From Canna indica (Eukaryota; Streptophyta; Magnoliopsida; Zingiberales; Cannaceae), in the NCBI GenBank assembly GCA_034359265.1, contig CP136892.1, positions 87,412,001-87,476,000 of the forward strand: 64,000 bases of DNA, read 5' to 3'. Below the pieces are notes generated by a model. The model was given only the letters and a program-made list of their open reading frames with translations, was not told the DNA's origin and did not search any database. The translations under genes and the position numbers were made by a program. This document shows positions 1-10,784 of the stretch, piece by piece; within the stretch, counting starts at the first letter, position 1, and each line of letters opens with the position of its first letter.

Positions 1-149
1 TCATCAAAGTGGTAATCCAGAGGTATTTATATGGATTACCCCTGAAGTGATAATTTTGAATTAATTTTTAGAACAAAATTATCCTCCTTAAACTCTAATT
101 TTTTTACAAGTTTTTTGCTCCTCCCACGACTTCTCTCATGACGTAATAT

Positions 150-365
150 TATAATATTATATTATATTATATTATATATATATAATATATTATATTACAT
201 TATTTTAATATAATATAATATAATATAATATAATATAATAATATAATGTTATATTATTATAATAAATATTATACTATAATATTATATTATATATTATATT
301 ATATATATTATATTATATATATTATATTATATATATTATATATATTTTTATATTATATTATATTA
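150..365. repeat. AT-only low-complexity tract
   Basis: This stretch is almost entirely A and T, made of TATAA/ATATT units with local self-complementarity. The 61-codon reading frame inside it, rich in Tyr and Ile, is a by-product of composition. It lies immediately before the block duplicated at 26.3 kb, so it may mark the edge of the RLP1 duplication unit. Confidence 0.9.
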
Positions 366-1900
366 AAAATCACAGCTAATCCGATGCAACTTAAAATGAA
401 CTTTACTATACACTTTTTTTTGTCAAATTAATACAAGTATTGAACGCATCTTGCCAGATTGGTTTTGAAATATTTTTAAGAGAAAGTTTTAAATATATCA
501 TATACTTTGAGATTTTTATCATTTGTGGTATGTACTTTTATTTTTCTCAATTGAATCTTATACTTTTATATTTGTTTCAATTGAATTCTATCATATAATT
601 TTAGCTAGCAGCCCACTAAACTGATGATGATGTAATTTAATGGCGTGTAATAAAAAATTTAATATTAAAATTTCATAACTTGAAAACTAACGGTAATTGT
701 CCTATATATAGAAACAATTCACAATGAGAGAAACAAGTATGGTAAATATAACTCTCCTCCAAAATAGATCAATTTAACCTATATTTTCTTTCATAAAATT
801 CTAACGTGTTCTTCGAAAAAAAAAAATCAGATTTGCTGTCTGAACTTTTCTATTTCAATGTTGTAAAATATTGGAGAAATTTTATGACAAGATAAGTTCC
901 TTAAGGATAGTGATCAAAACATGAAATCGTTTTGAAATAGTCAACCTAATGAATTTATTCTTTGATAAATGGCACACACTTGGCAGTGAATCTAAGAGGA
1001 CCTTGACTCTGAAGTCGTGCAATGAATTTGTCATCATGCAATAATTGAACACCTCAAATAAGTAATTAATTCAAAAATAATTAATAGATCGAGTTTTTTC
1101 TTTGATTTTTAAAGAAATTTAGAGGTTGAACCTCAAGCAATGCATATTAATAGAGTTGGAAATTTAGATGGCGCATGATAGAATATTAACTATTCCAATT
1201 AAGCAACTAGTCACCAAATTAGAAGGCTTAATTTGAATTTTAAGTCGCATGGAAATAATTGTCATGTGATTAATTATAAACATCAAATCATTTGAAAATG
1301 GTCATGATCATAATGCATGCATTTATTATTTGATAATGATTCTCAACCCTTTTTTTTTTTTTTGATTCTCAACTAATTGATAGACTTCAAATTTAATTTA
1401 TATCATGCACAGGAGCAACATGAATTCACGATGGATGCAAAATTAATTTGTGGAGAGAAACTAATTTGTCTTTAATTAATCATGAAAAAATAACTTAAGT
1501 AAATAACAACATAATGAATAAATATTAAAAAATCTTGTATATTTTTTACTTAAAAAACTTTAATTATATATAATGAAATGATTAAGTAATAATTAGTTGA
1601 TTATCATAATCACTCTTTTTTAAAAACTTAAAAGATAGTTTAATATATTTAATTTTGTAGTTTATCGTTAGTCATCTTATTCGCCATCTATCGCGATCTA
1701 TCAAAAATAAGATGATTAACAAAAATAAAATATGATTTTCAATTAAATTATTCAAAGATGAGGAACAAATCAAATGATATAAGTCCTCTAACAATAATAT
1801 ATTCCTACAAAGACTTTGAAAGTGTCAAATCATTTTGAAATAGTCATCCTAAAGCATTAATAATAGAGTTTGAATTTCAATTACTTATACATAGACAGGC
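362..1900. repeat. Upstream block of RLP1, duplicated at about 26.3-27.95 kb
   Basis: No gene is visible here. The sequence aligns by eye with about 26305-27950, the DNA upstream of RLP3, including the shared segment beginning AAAATC(A/G)CAGCTAATCCG and the CTTGACT(C/T)TGAAGTCGTG motif near 1002-1020. Small indels and substitutions separate the copies. It is the distal 5' part of the RLP1/RLP3 duplication unit. Confidence 0.8.
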
Positions 1901-2027
1901 AGGTGACTTGTTTGTAGAAATAGATAGGCAGACTTGACTTGTTTGGAGAAAAAGTAACATAATAACATAATAAAGACCTATATAAATAGAGAATTAGGTG
2001 ATGAACCTCCCCACTCAATTTAATTCT

Positions 2028-2035
2028 TATAAATA
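2028..2035 (+). promoter_or_regulatory. TATA box of RLP1
   Basis: TATAAATA sits 43 bp before the ancestral ATG at 2071. The same TATAAATAGCT context and spacing occur before RLP3 (28960), RLP6 (52558) and two orphan promoters (61420, 62148). With usual plant TATA-to-start-site spacing the 5' leader to the ancestral ATG would be only about 10-15 nt (inference). Confidence 0.7.
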
Positions 2036-2070
2036 GCTGCCCGCTCTGATTAATAATAGAGTGAAAATTA

Positions 2071-2079
2071 ATGATGTGA
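2071..2079 (+). other. Ancestral RLP1 start turned into a two-codon frame (ATG ATG TGA)
   Basis: RLP3 and RLP6 begin ATG ATG AGA ACG GGC. Here the third codon is TGA, so the family start reads Met-Met-stop. The next ATG in the same frame is 33 bases downstream at 2104. The remaining codons between (TGKTRHPS) still match the paralogues, so this is a point loss, not a different promoter. Confidence 0.85.
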
Positions 2080-2103
2080 ACGGGCAAAACTAGACACCCT
2101 TCC

Positions 2104-4779
2104 ATGATAATGTTGCTCTGTTTGATGGTTGAGGTTTTCCTACTTATTATGCCATCATCATGCAAGGGGTGCTTCAAAGCAGAGAGAGCTGCTCTCTTGG
2201 ACTTCAAAGCTGGCGTCGTCGACGATCCTTCCTATCGATTGTCCTCATGGAAAGTAGTTGAAGACTGTTGCAAATGGACCGGCGTGGTGTGCGACAACCA
2301 TACTGGCCACGTCGTGGAGCTCAACCTCCAAACGTATATGAAGGTCGGCTTCTTGAATCAATCATTGCTCTCTCTAACTCATTTGGATCGACTCAACCTC
2401 AGCTACAATGACTTTGGCGGCATTCAAATCCCAGACTTCATGGGTTCTTTTCCCAAATTGAGGTACCTTGATTTGTCTTTTTCCAGCTTCAGCGGCAATA
2501 TTCCTCCCCACCTTGGAAATTTGTCCACCCTTCTCTACCTTGATCTAAAGACTACTTTTGGAACAACCAGAGCTGATCGCTTGGATTGGCTGTCGGGTCT
2601 CTCCTCCTTGAGATATCTTAACATGGATGGGGTGGACCTGAGTGAGGCCGACCATGAATGGCTACCAATGGTCAACATGCTGCCCTCCTTGCAAGAGCTG
2701 CATTTGGAAGGCTGTGAGCTAAAAACACTCCATTTTTCTCTATCCTACGAGAATCTCAACCTTACTGCTCTCACACTTCTTGATCTCAGTCATAACAACT
2801 TCAACTCCACCTTACCCACTTGGCTATGGCAACTCAGCAGCCTCTCATATCTCGATCTTAGTTTCAATTCCTTCTATGGTGTCATACCTTTTGAAATATG
2901 GAATTTGACAAGATTATCACATGTTGATCTCGGTAACAATTTACTTTCCGGTGACTTGGCCACTTCGCTTTTGCATATGCCTACTACTAATTATCATAAT
3001 AACTCATCAAAGTTTTCCAACTTAAGTTATTTGGATCTGTCTAATAATAGTCTACATGGTAATTTGACGGAGCTCCACTTTGTCAAGCTCACTAGATTAG
3101 AGACCTTGTTCTTGTCAGCCAATTCCCAATTGACCATGAATTCAATAGATGAAAACTGGATCCCTCCATTCCAACTCCAGTATGTTAGACTTGCTTCTTG
3201 TGTGTTGGGTCCTAAATTTCCTAGATGGCTCCGCTCCCAGAAATCCATCCTGGAATTAGATTTATCTAATTCAAGCATAGACGACGATGTGCCCAATTGG
3301 CTATGGACTATTTGTTCTTCTAATTACACCAGTGGTATAAATCTCTCATATAATAGGATGCGTGGGAGCTTGCCAATTTCCTTGACAAATTTGAAAAAAT
3401 TGGGCTATTTGAACTTGAGTTATAATCTATTTAATGGATCAATTCCTTCTTTGCCACCTAACCTACATATACTGGATCTTTCCGCCAATGCTTTTTGGGG
3501 ACCACTACCATCAACCTTTCCATCAAACATATGGCGCTTAATTTTGTCATCTAATTATATTAATGGGAGCATGCCAGTGGAGTTGTGCAATTTGAAGAGA
3601 CTATGGGTTCTAAATCTGGGGAACAACCAAATATCAGGAGAAATCCCTCGGTGTTGGGGAGAAGCAACTAAAGATCTTCAATATATTAACTTGGGTAATA
3701 ATAACCTCTCAGGAGAGGTTCCTAGTGCTATGGGAAACTTGGTTGGACTTCAACTGTTGCAACTGAACAACAATAGTCTTCATGGTCTTATTCCATTGTC
3801 AATGCAAAATTGCAGTTCATTAAATTTTCTTGATATTGGAGAGAACAAATTATCAGGCAATATACCATCATGGATTGGACAGAGCTTTCCACATCTACAA
3901 GTACTCCGATTGAGTTCAAATATGTTTTCTGGCAATATTCCTACCGAGCTTGGACGGTTGAGCTATCTTCAAATCATCGACTTTGCCAACAACAAACTAT
4001 CAGGCCTTATTCCACCCTCCTTTGGCAACTTCAATGCAATAATCAACACGTCAGAGACAATGGGTTCCACACCATTTGATTTTATTTCTGGTGATGTTGT
4101 ATCATTTGTTATCTTAGAAATTGAAATTATAAGTATCAACACAAAGGGACGAACATATAACTATTCAACTAATCTCCAATATGTGAAGAGCATTGACCTT
4201 TCCAACAATAATTTGTTTGGCAATGTACCTCATGAAATAGGAGCTCTTTTAGATCTCCAAAACTTCAATTTGTCGAGAAACAATTTACGAGGAGAGATTC
4301 CTGACTCTATTGGCAACATGAAATCTCTGGAGTCTCTTGATCTATCATTCAATAAGTTGTCTGGAGCTATTCCCCAAAGCTTGTCACAACTCAATTATTT
4401 GGAGCACTTGAATATGTCATATAATAATTTCTCCGGAAGAATACCATCAGGGAGTCAAATTCAAACACTGGATGACCCTTTCAATTATGTTGGAAATGCC
4501 TACCTTTGCGGACCTCCACTTAATACAAGTTGCTCGATTGTTGACAATAATGTTGTAGAGGAAGCTACTTCACAAAAATTATGGCACTATGTTAGCATTG
4601 CAATGGGCTTCGTGGTGGGACTTTGGAGTGTATTTGTCATCTTGCTATTCAAGAAAGATTGGAGGATCTTCTATTTCCAGTTGATTGACAAGATGTATGA
4701 TGAGATTTATGTGCAAATTGTAGTTACCTATGCTCGATTTATGAGAAAATTAAATGGGGGGCATAACCAAGAAATGTAA
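2104..4779 (+). CDS. RLP1: EIX2/Cf-like LRR receptor-like protein, N-terminally shortened
   Basis: This is an 891-residue, single-exon RLP. The order is: hydrophobic signal segment (about 1-20); LRRNT with the CCKWTGVVC cysteine motif (about 23-65); about 28 extracellular LRRs of LxxLDLSxNxxxGxIP type; an island loop (about 637-694, ending in the INTKGR motif); four further LRRs; a Cys-bearing cap; one transmembrane helix (about 826-849, with a GFVVG GxxxG motif); and a 42-residue cytoplasmic tail with YFQL, YDEI and YVQI (YxxPhi) motifs but no kinase. The family acts in cell-surface perception of microbial molecules with SOBIR1/BAK1-type kinases; the ligand here is unknown. Start chosen at 2104 because the family start at 2071 runs into TGA. 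It lacks about 50 residues (two LRRs) present in RLP3. The frame is otherwise open, so it may be functional if the shorter signal peptide works. Confidence 0.88.
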   Translation: MIMLLCLMVEVFLLIMPSSCKGCFKAERAALLDFKAGVVDDPSYRLSSWKVVEDCCKWTGVVCDNHTGHVVELNLQTYMKVGFLNQSLLSLTHLDRLNLSYNDFGGIQIPDFMGSFPKLRYLDLSFSSFSGNIPPHLGNLSTLLYLDLKTTFGTTRADRLDWLSGLSSLRYLNMDGVDLSEADHEWLPMVNMLPSLQELHLEGCELKTLHFSLSYENLNLTALTLLDLSHNNFNSTLPTWLWQLSSLSYLDLSFNSFYGVIPFEIWNLTRLSHVDLGNNLLSGDLATSLLHMPTTNYHNNSSKFSNLSYLDLSNNSLHGNLTELHFVKLTRLETLFLSANSQLTMNSIDENWIPPFQLQYVRLASCVLGPKFPRWLRSQKSILELDLSNSSIDDDVPNWLWTICSSNYTSGINLSYNRMRGSLPISLTNLKKLGYLNLSYNLFNGSIPSLPPNLHILDLSANAFWGPLPSTFPSNIWRLILSSNYINGSMPVELCNLKRLWVLNLGNNQISGEIPRCWGEATKDLQYINLGNNNLSGEVPSAMGNLVGLQLLQLNNNSLHGLIPLSMQNCSSLNFLDIGENKLSGNIPSWIGQSFPHLQVLRLSSNMFSGNIPTELGRLSYLQIIDFANNKLSGLIPPSFGNFNAIINTSETMGSTPFDFISGDVVSFVILEIEIISINTKGRTYNYSTNLQYVKSIDLSNNNLFGNVPHEIGALLDLQNFNLSRNNLRGEIPDSIGNMKSLESLDLSFNKLSGAIPQSLSQLNYLEHLNMSYNNFSGRIPSGSQIQTLDDPFNYVGNAYLCGPPLNTSCSIVDNNVVEEATSQKLWHYVSIAMGFVVGLWSVFVILLFKKDWRIFYFQLIDKMYDEIYVQIVVTYARFMRKLNGGHNQEM

Positions 4780-4803
4780 GGTGCAGGGCGAAGAGGATTG
4801 CAG

Positions 4804-5799
4804 GTATCAATTAATTATTCACACTTAGTTTTTTTTCAATATCTCATTTTCAGCTTTCTATATTCGTTGCTTTCATTATTTTTTATGGACTACATGAGAG
4901 CCTTTAGAAGGTGTGATGCTCAAAACTTTAGATGAGGTAGATTACATTCTCAACTGGTACAAGAATATATAGAAAATAGTAAATTCTATTTTGCTTACTT
5001 TCATCTTCGAATTTTGCTTATTTAATAGTAAATAACAATGGTTTCATTTATTACTGAAGAAGTTGGAAATGTGTAAGTACTTCTACATGTCAATTAGCAA
5101 TTATACAGTGAGTCAATTTAGCAAATAAATCAATAGTGAATTCTTCTTTGATGAGGCGCACATAATTGGTATTGTTTTAAGAGTTTTGCTATATAATCTT
5201 AAAAATTAGCCTAATAATTCTCCTAATCACTCACAATGGTATAAGTGATAATTTCATCAATAATATTAAGTAATTTTTTAAGATTTTTTTTAAAATTTCA
5301 TATTAAGTGATACTTTAGACTTTCAATGTAGTATTAATTATTTTTTTACCAATTTTAACATCTAATAAAAGCTTCTCCCATCAATGAAGTACAATAATAA
5401 AAGCATGAAATTTAAGGATCACACTATGGATAATTTAGTAAAAAGAACAAAAAAATGATTAAAAATTAGATTATTAAATAGTGTTCTTAATCTATGTGTC
5501 AAAGCCTAAAAAATCATTTATTATGAAACAGATGAAGTATCGAACACTTTATTATACGAGAGTATTAGAAAAATATATTATTAGGCACATGAGTGAGAAA
5601 GATTTAACATCTCTTATTTTATTATTATCTTTACAAACATATATTTATATGATGAAAATATATGTTGGAATCATATATATATTCTGATTTCAAAATGGTC
5701 ATATCTTGTTCACATTTCAATATCCCTACTCTGTTGAAGATATATTAATTGCATACATTGATCTTGAAATATATATATACTTGTACACTGTCTTGCAGA
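4804..5799 (+). other. 3'-UTR intron of RLP1
   Basis: A donor (TTGCAG/GTATCAATTA) lies 24 nt after the stop codon. An acceptor (CTGTCTTGCAG/ATGGGCAGGAG) follows about 1 kb later. Both sites and much of the intron are conserved after RLP2, RLP3 and RLP6. The short stop-to-junction distance should not trigger nonsense-mediated decay under the usual 50-nt rule. The terminal exon from 5800 is non-coding. Confidence 0.7.
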
Positions 5800-7028
5800 T
5801 GGGCAGGAGAGCTTTAGCTGGAAACATATATTGAACATGGATTTGATGATCAAAATGCACAACTATACATCCAACTCAATTCAAGTCAAGTGTAGTTCTC
5901 TGTATACAATTTGATGCAAATATATAGTCAAGTGTAGTTCTCTGTATATGTAGACGTCCAAAAATTAATTGCTCGGTTAATTGTTGTCTTCATTTAATGA
6001 TTAATATTATAAATGGTTATGCCATATATTTAGCAAATTAATATGTACATATTAGGTTTCAAATTAATAATTAAGCTTGGACTTATTTATTTAATTGCTT
6101 TATATATACTATTATGTTGTTATATAAGGGTCTAACTGGCAAACTAAATTAAGCAACCAGTCGAATTTATATAGAAATTTGGAATTAATTTGGAGACCAC
6201 ATGTTTGGAACTAATTTGGAATTTACGTAGATATTTCAATGTCATGGTAGAATATTCCAAGTGAAGTGAAGTGAAGTGTAGACTTTGGTGCACCTCCATC
6301 ACGTCGACTATCCAAGTAGAAAGAAACCAACAACCAATCAGGTGGGGTGGCCATTATATTATAGCTTGTTGCTTTCAACTTTTTCATTTAACATAAAGTC
6401 CAAGTTATCTAAAATTCATTTAACATAACATATATAAGGACCAAATTAAATGATAAAAATCCTATGACAATAACCCCTAAAAGACTTTGAATTTTAAGTC
6501 GTGCAAAGTGTCTAGTAAGATCGAAAAGTTATAGAAAAAAAAAATTAAAATAACAAATTGATTCTGATTCTACTGTTCGAATTCAATCAAACCCTTGGCT
6601 TTTTCATTCTTATCCTTTTATTCTGCCCCTGCTTGTCTTGATCCTTGCCTGATCTTGGTAAGGCAACTTTTAAATCAGGACAAGCATGCTACGATTCCAT
6701 AAATTCAACCCTAATCGTAGCATGCTCGTCGAATTTTCATCTTGGCCCCTAAATATTATCCATTCTATATTGTCCAAAGACTCCAACACTATATTGACGC
6801 AAGAGACACCTGTTTAGATTTTTCAGCATTTCTTTTCGCTTTCCAATTCTAGGATAATCGAAAATATGGTTTCTCCTACCATTCTTAGGAACTCCTTCCA
6901 TCCTTGCTTGTAATCGTACATTCGGCGAAAAGGTGAGTAGCTAACAGAACACACATTTTGGGTTGATTTTTGCACATCCGTGTTTGATCAACCGGTCTTT
7001 TCTTTGCAACCGTCATTTCATGGCCAAC
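5800..7028. other. Downstream region of RLP1: terminal exon, duplicated spacer, stem-loop
   Basis: The first part is the putative last non-coding exon. About 5800-6680 matches 32897-33775 downstream of RLP3. A perfect 14-bp inverted repeat (6683-6696 with 6713-6726, 16-nt loop) begins where the similarity to the RLP3 copy stops. From about 6790 to 7340 the sequence becomes less AT-rich and looks like captured non-RLP DNA, but no open gene is supported. Confidence 0.6.
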
Positions 7029-7036
7029 CATAATAC

Positions 7037-7245
7037 CAGGGGCGGAGCCAATGTTTTGGCAAGGGGGGCAATTGCCCCCCTCATATTGGTCCCCCCATTA
7101 CATATATACTACCATATATATAATATACATTAATATTTAACTATATTTGCCCCCTCGAAAAATATTTTTTTACTATGTAATTGCCCTTATAAGATGCACT
7201 TTCATATTTTGTCCCTCCTAAAATAATGTTGTGGCTTCGCCCCTG
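7037..7245. mobile_element. hAT-type MITE with 8-bp target duplication
   Basis: Terminal inverted repeats read CAGGGGCGGAGCCA at the left and TGGCTTCGCCCCTG at the right (one mismatch). The element is flanked by the exact direct repeat CATAATAC at 7029-7036 and 7246-7253. The 209-bp length, lack of coding capacity and 8-bp target duplication fit a non-autonomous hAT element. Confidence 0.9.
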
Positions 7246-7942
7246 CATAATACCAATTTCATTTTGGTCGGACTCCTGCATTTCCTGATTTTTTCCACAC
7301 TCTGATCGCAGACTCCTCGTTCCACCAAAAGTTTATACAAAGATGACGTCTTAAATGTCCCTGTCTTGAATTTCAATTACTTATACATGGACAAGCATAG
7401 ATGACTTGTTTGGAGAAATAGACGGACACAATTAAATTGTTTGGAGAAAAAGTAACATAATAATTAATCTTTTAAGGAAAAACCTTCCAATGATCAACCG
7501 AATTTATTTATTTTTTGAAAAAAACATGGACAAATAATAAAAAATGGCGGAGTTGCAGAATCGTGGGAGTTCTCTATGAAATAAATTCAAACAAATTTCA
7601 TTAGCTTTAACTTACACTACATGTTATACTCTAGTTATTTTTTTTTATCATTAATTGAGATTAATAAAAAAATTGTGAAAATTATTTTAGAAAGTGAATA
7701 ACTATCAGTTAATAATTTTTAAATTTTAAAAATATAGATGAAAAATCCATGTATGCATCTGGTGGCTATTAATTATATATTATCGGAGGTCTTCAATTGT
7801 TTGTTGTTTTGTTTGTTTGTTTTAATAAATAAAGAAACAAATATATATTCAAGTCTATTTTTATTGATGTGTATATATACTTGAAGGCCTATATATAAAG
7901 AGAGAAGGTGAGGAGCCTCCAAACTCAATTATAGCCGTAAAA

Positions 7943-10745
7943 ATGAGAACCAACAAAACTACATTATGCCCTTCTCTCATAATGTTGCTCTCTTTGATGC
8001 TTGAGTTTTTCCTACTTATTATGCCAATATCGATCATGCAAGGTTGCTTCCAGGCAGAGAGAGCTGCTCTCTTGGACTTCAAAGCTGGCGTCGTCGACGA
8101 TTCTTCCCGTCGCTTGTCCTCCTGGAAAGTAGATGAAGATTGCTGTAGATGGAGCGGCGTGGTGTGCGACAACCAAACTGGCCACGTCGTGGAGCTCAAC
8201 CTCCAGAATGATGACTATTACTCATCGTCGGCTATGAAGGTCGGCTTCCTGAATCAGTCATTGCTCTCTCTAACTCATTTGGATCGACTCAACCTCAGCT
8301 GCAATGACTTTGGCGGCATTCAAATCCCAGACTTCTTGGGTTCTTTTCCAAAACTAAGGTACCTTGATTTGTCTTATTCTAACTTCAGCGGCAATATTCC
8401 TCCCCACCTTGGAAATTTGTCCACCCTTCTCTACCTTGAGCTTAAGCCTGATTATTATAGAATAATCAAAGTTGAACGCTTGGATTGGCTGTCGGGTCTC
8501 TCCTCCTTAAGATATCTCGACATGAGTTGGGTGGACCTAAGTAAGGCCGACCATGAATGGCTACCAATGGTCAACATGCTTCCCTCCTTGCATGAATTGC
8601 ATTTGGCATTTTGTGACCTTCAAACACTCCCCTCTTCTCTTTCCTATGAGAATCTCAACTTTACTGCTCTCACACTTCTTGATCTCGGTTATAACAACTT
8701 CAACTCCACCTTACCCACTTGGCTATGGCAACTCGGCAGCCTCTCATATCTCGATCTTCGTTGGAATCATTGGGAGGAAGGCGGGATTCCAAGATCAATA
8801 ACAAGGCTCTCCAATTTGGAGACTCTTGCTTTAGCCGGAACCAATTTGAAAGGTCAATTGCCACGCTGGTTGAAGCAGTTGACGAGACTATCACATCTTG
8901 ACCTTAATTTCAATTTACTTTCCGGTGACTTGGCCTATTGGCTTTTTCATATGACAACTAATTATCATAATAGCTCATCAAAGTATTCCAACTTAAATTA
9001 TTTGCATTTGTCTTATAATAAACTACAAGGTAATTTGTGAGAGCTCCACTTTTCCAAGCTAACCAAATTAAAGATCTTGCTCTTGTCTGCCAATTCCCAG
9101 TTGACCAAGAATTCAATAGATGATAACCGGATCCCTCCATTCCAACTCCACTCTATTGGACTTGCTTCTTGTGTGTTGGATCCTAAATTTCCTAGATGGC
9201 TTCGCTCCCAGAAATTCATCCTGGTATTAGATTTATCTAATTCAAGCATAGACGATGTTTTGCCCGATTGGCTATGGACTATTTTTTCTTTTAATTACAC
9301 GGCCAGTAGTATAAATCTCTCAAATAATAGGATACGTGGGAGCTTGCCAATTTCCTTGGCAAATTTGACAAATTTATACTATTTGAACATCAGTCGAAAT
9401 CTATTTAATGGGTCAATTCCTTCTTTGCCACCTAATATGGCTGTGCTGGATCTTTCCGACAATGCTTTATGGGGACCACTGCCATCAACCTTTCCATCAA
9501 ACATATGGCTCTTAACTTTGTCATCTAATTGTATTAATGGGAGCATGCCAGTGGAGTTATGCAATTTGAAGGAACTATGGGTTCTAAATCTAGAGAACAA
9601 CCAATTAATTATCAGGAGAAATCCCTCGGTGTTGGAGGGAAGCGGTTGAAGGACTTCGATATATTAACTTGGGTAATAATAGCCTCTCGGGAGAGATTCC
9701 TAGTGCCATCGGAAACTTGGTCCAGCTTCAACTGTTGCAACTGAACAATAACAACCTTCAAGGTTCTATTCCTTTGTCAATGCAAAATTGCAGTAATTTA
9801 CTTTTTCTTGATATTGGAGATAATAAAATATCAGGCAACATACCATCATGGATTGGACAGAGCTTTCCACATCTACAAGTACTCCGATTGAGTTCAAATA
9901 TGTTTTCTGGCAATATTCCTACCGAGCTTGGACGGTTGAGCCATCTTCAAATCATTGACTTTGCCAACAACAAACTATCAAGCCTTATTCCACCCTCCTT
10001 TGGCAACTTCAATGCAATAATCAACACGTCAGAGACAATAGGTTCCACGCAATTTGATTTCACTTTTAGTGATGGTTATCTATTATATGATTTCTTTGAA
10101 ATTGAAATTATAAGTATCAACACAAAGGGAAAAACAAATAGCTATTCAACTAATCTCCAATATGTGAAGAACATTGACCTTTCAAATAATAATTTGTTTG
10201 GAAATGTACCTCGTGAAATTGGAGCTCTTTTAGGTCTCCAAAACCTAAATTTGTCGAGAAACAATTTACGAGGAGAGATTTCTGACTCTATTGGCAATAT
10301 GAAATCTCTGGAGTCTCTAGATCTATCATTCAATAAGCTATCAGGCATGATTCCCCAGAGCTTGTCCCGGTTGAATTCTTTGGAGCACTTGAACATGTCA
10401 TACAATAATTTCTCTGGAAGGATACCATCCGGGAATCAACTCCAAACACTAGATGACCCTTTCATATATGTTGGAAACTCCTACCTCTGTGGACCTCCAC
10501 TCAATAAAAGTTGCTCGGTTGTTGACAATAATGCGGTAGAGGAAGTTAATTCAAATAAACTATGGCAGTATGTTAGCATTGTAGTGGGCTTCGTGGTGGG
10601 ACTTTGGAGTGTGTTTGTAATTCTACTATTCAAGAAAGGTGGCAGGATCTTCTACTTCCAATTGATTGACAAGATGTTCGATGAGATGTATGTGCAAATT
10701 GTAGTTACTTATGCTCGATGTATGAGAAAATTAAATGGAGGGTAG
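7943..10745 (+). pseudogene. RLP2: LRR receptor-like pseudogene with one stop and one 4-bp duplication
   Basis: This full-length RLP relative starts MRTNKT, then has a signal peptide, LRRNT (CCRWSGVVC), LRRs, island, transmembrane helix (GFVVG) and tail. Two lesions break it. A TCA to TGA change at 9038-9040 stops translation after 365 codons. An ATTA duplication at 9603-9611 shifts the frame (RLP6 has a single ATTA there). The reading then resumes at 9669 and runs to TAG at 10743-10745. It has one LRR fewer than RLP3 in the first half. The first frame could still encode a secreted fragment with signal peptide, LRRNT and the first block of LRRs but no membrane anchor. The few lesions suggest recent inactivation. 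Confidence 0.9.
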
Positions 10746-10784
10746 AACCAAGAAATCTAAGGCACATGGCGAAGAGGATTGCAG

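Noticed and set aside
246..431. 61-codon Tyr/Ile-rich reading frame
   Set aside because: Lies in an AT-only low-complexity tract; codon content simply mirrors the TATAAT repeats.
3027..3296. Recurring - strand frames of 60-100 codons antisense to the LRRs (also at 9013, 30118, 49844, 53298)
   Set aside because: They recur because the sense LRR sequence is conserved. They have no own start context, promoter or family similarity.
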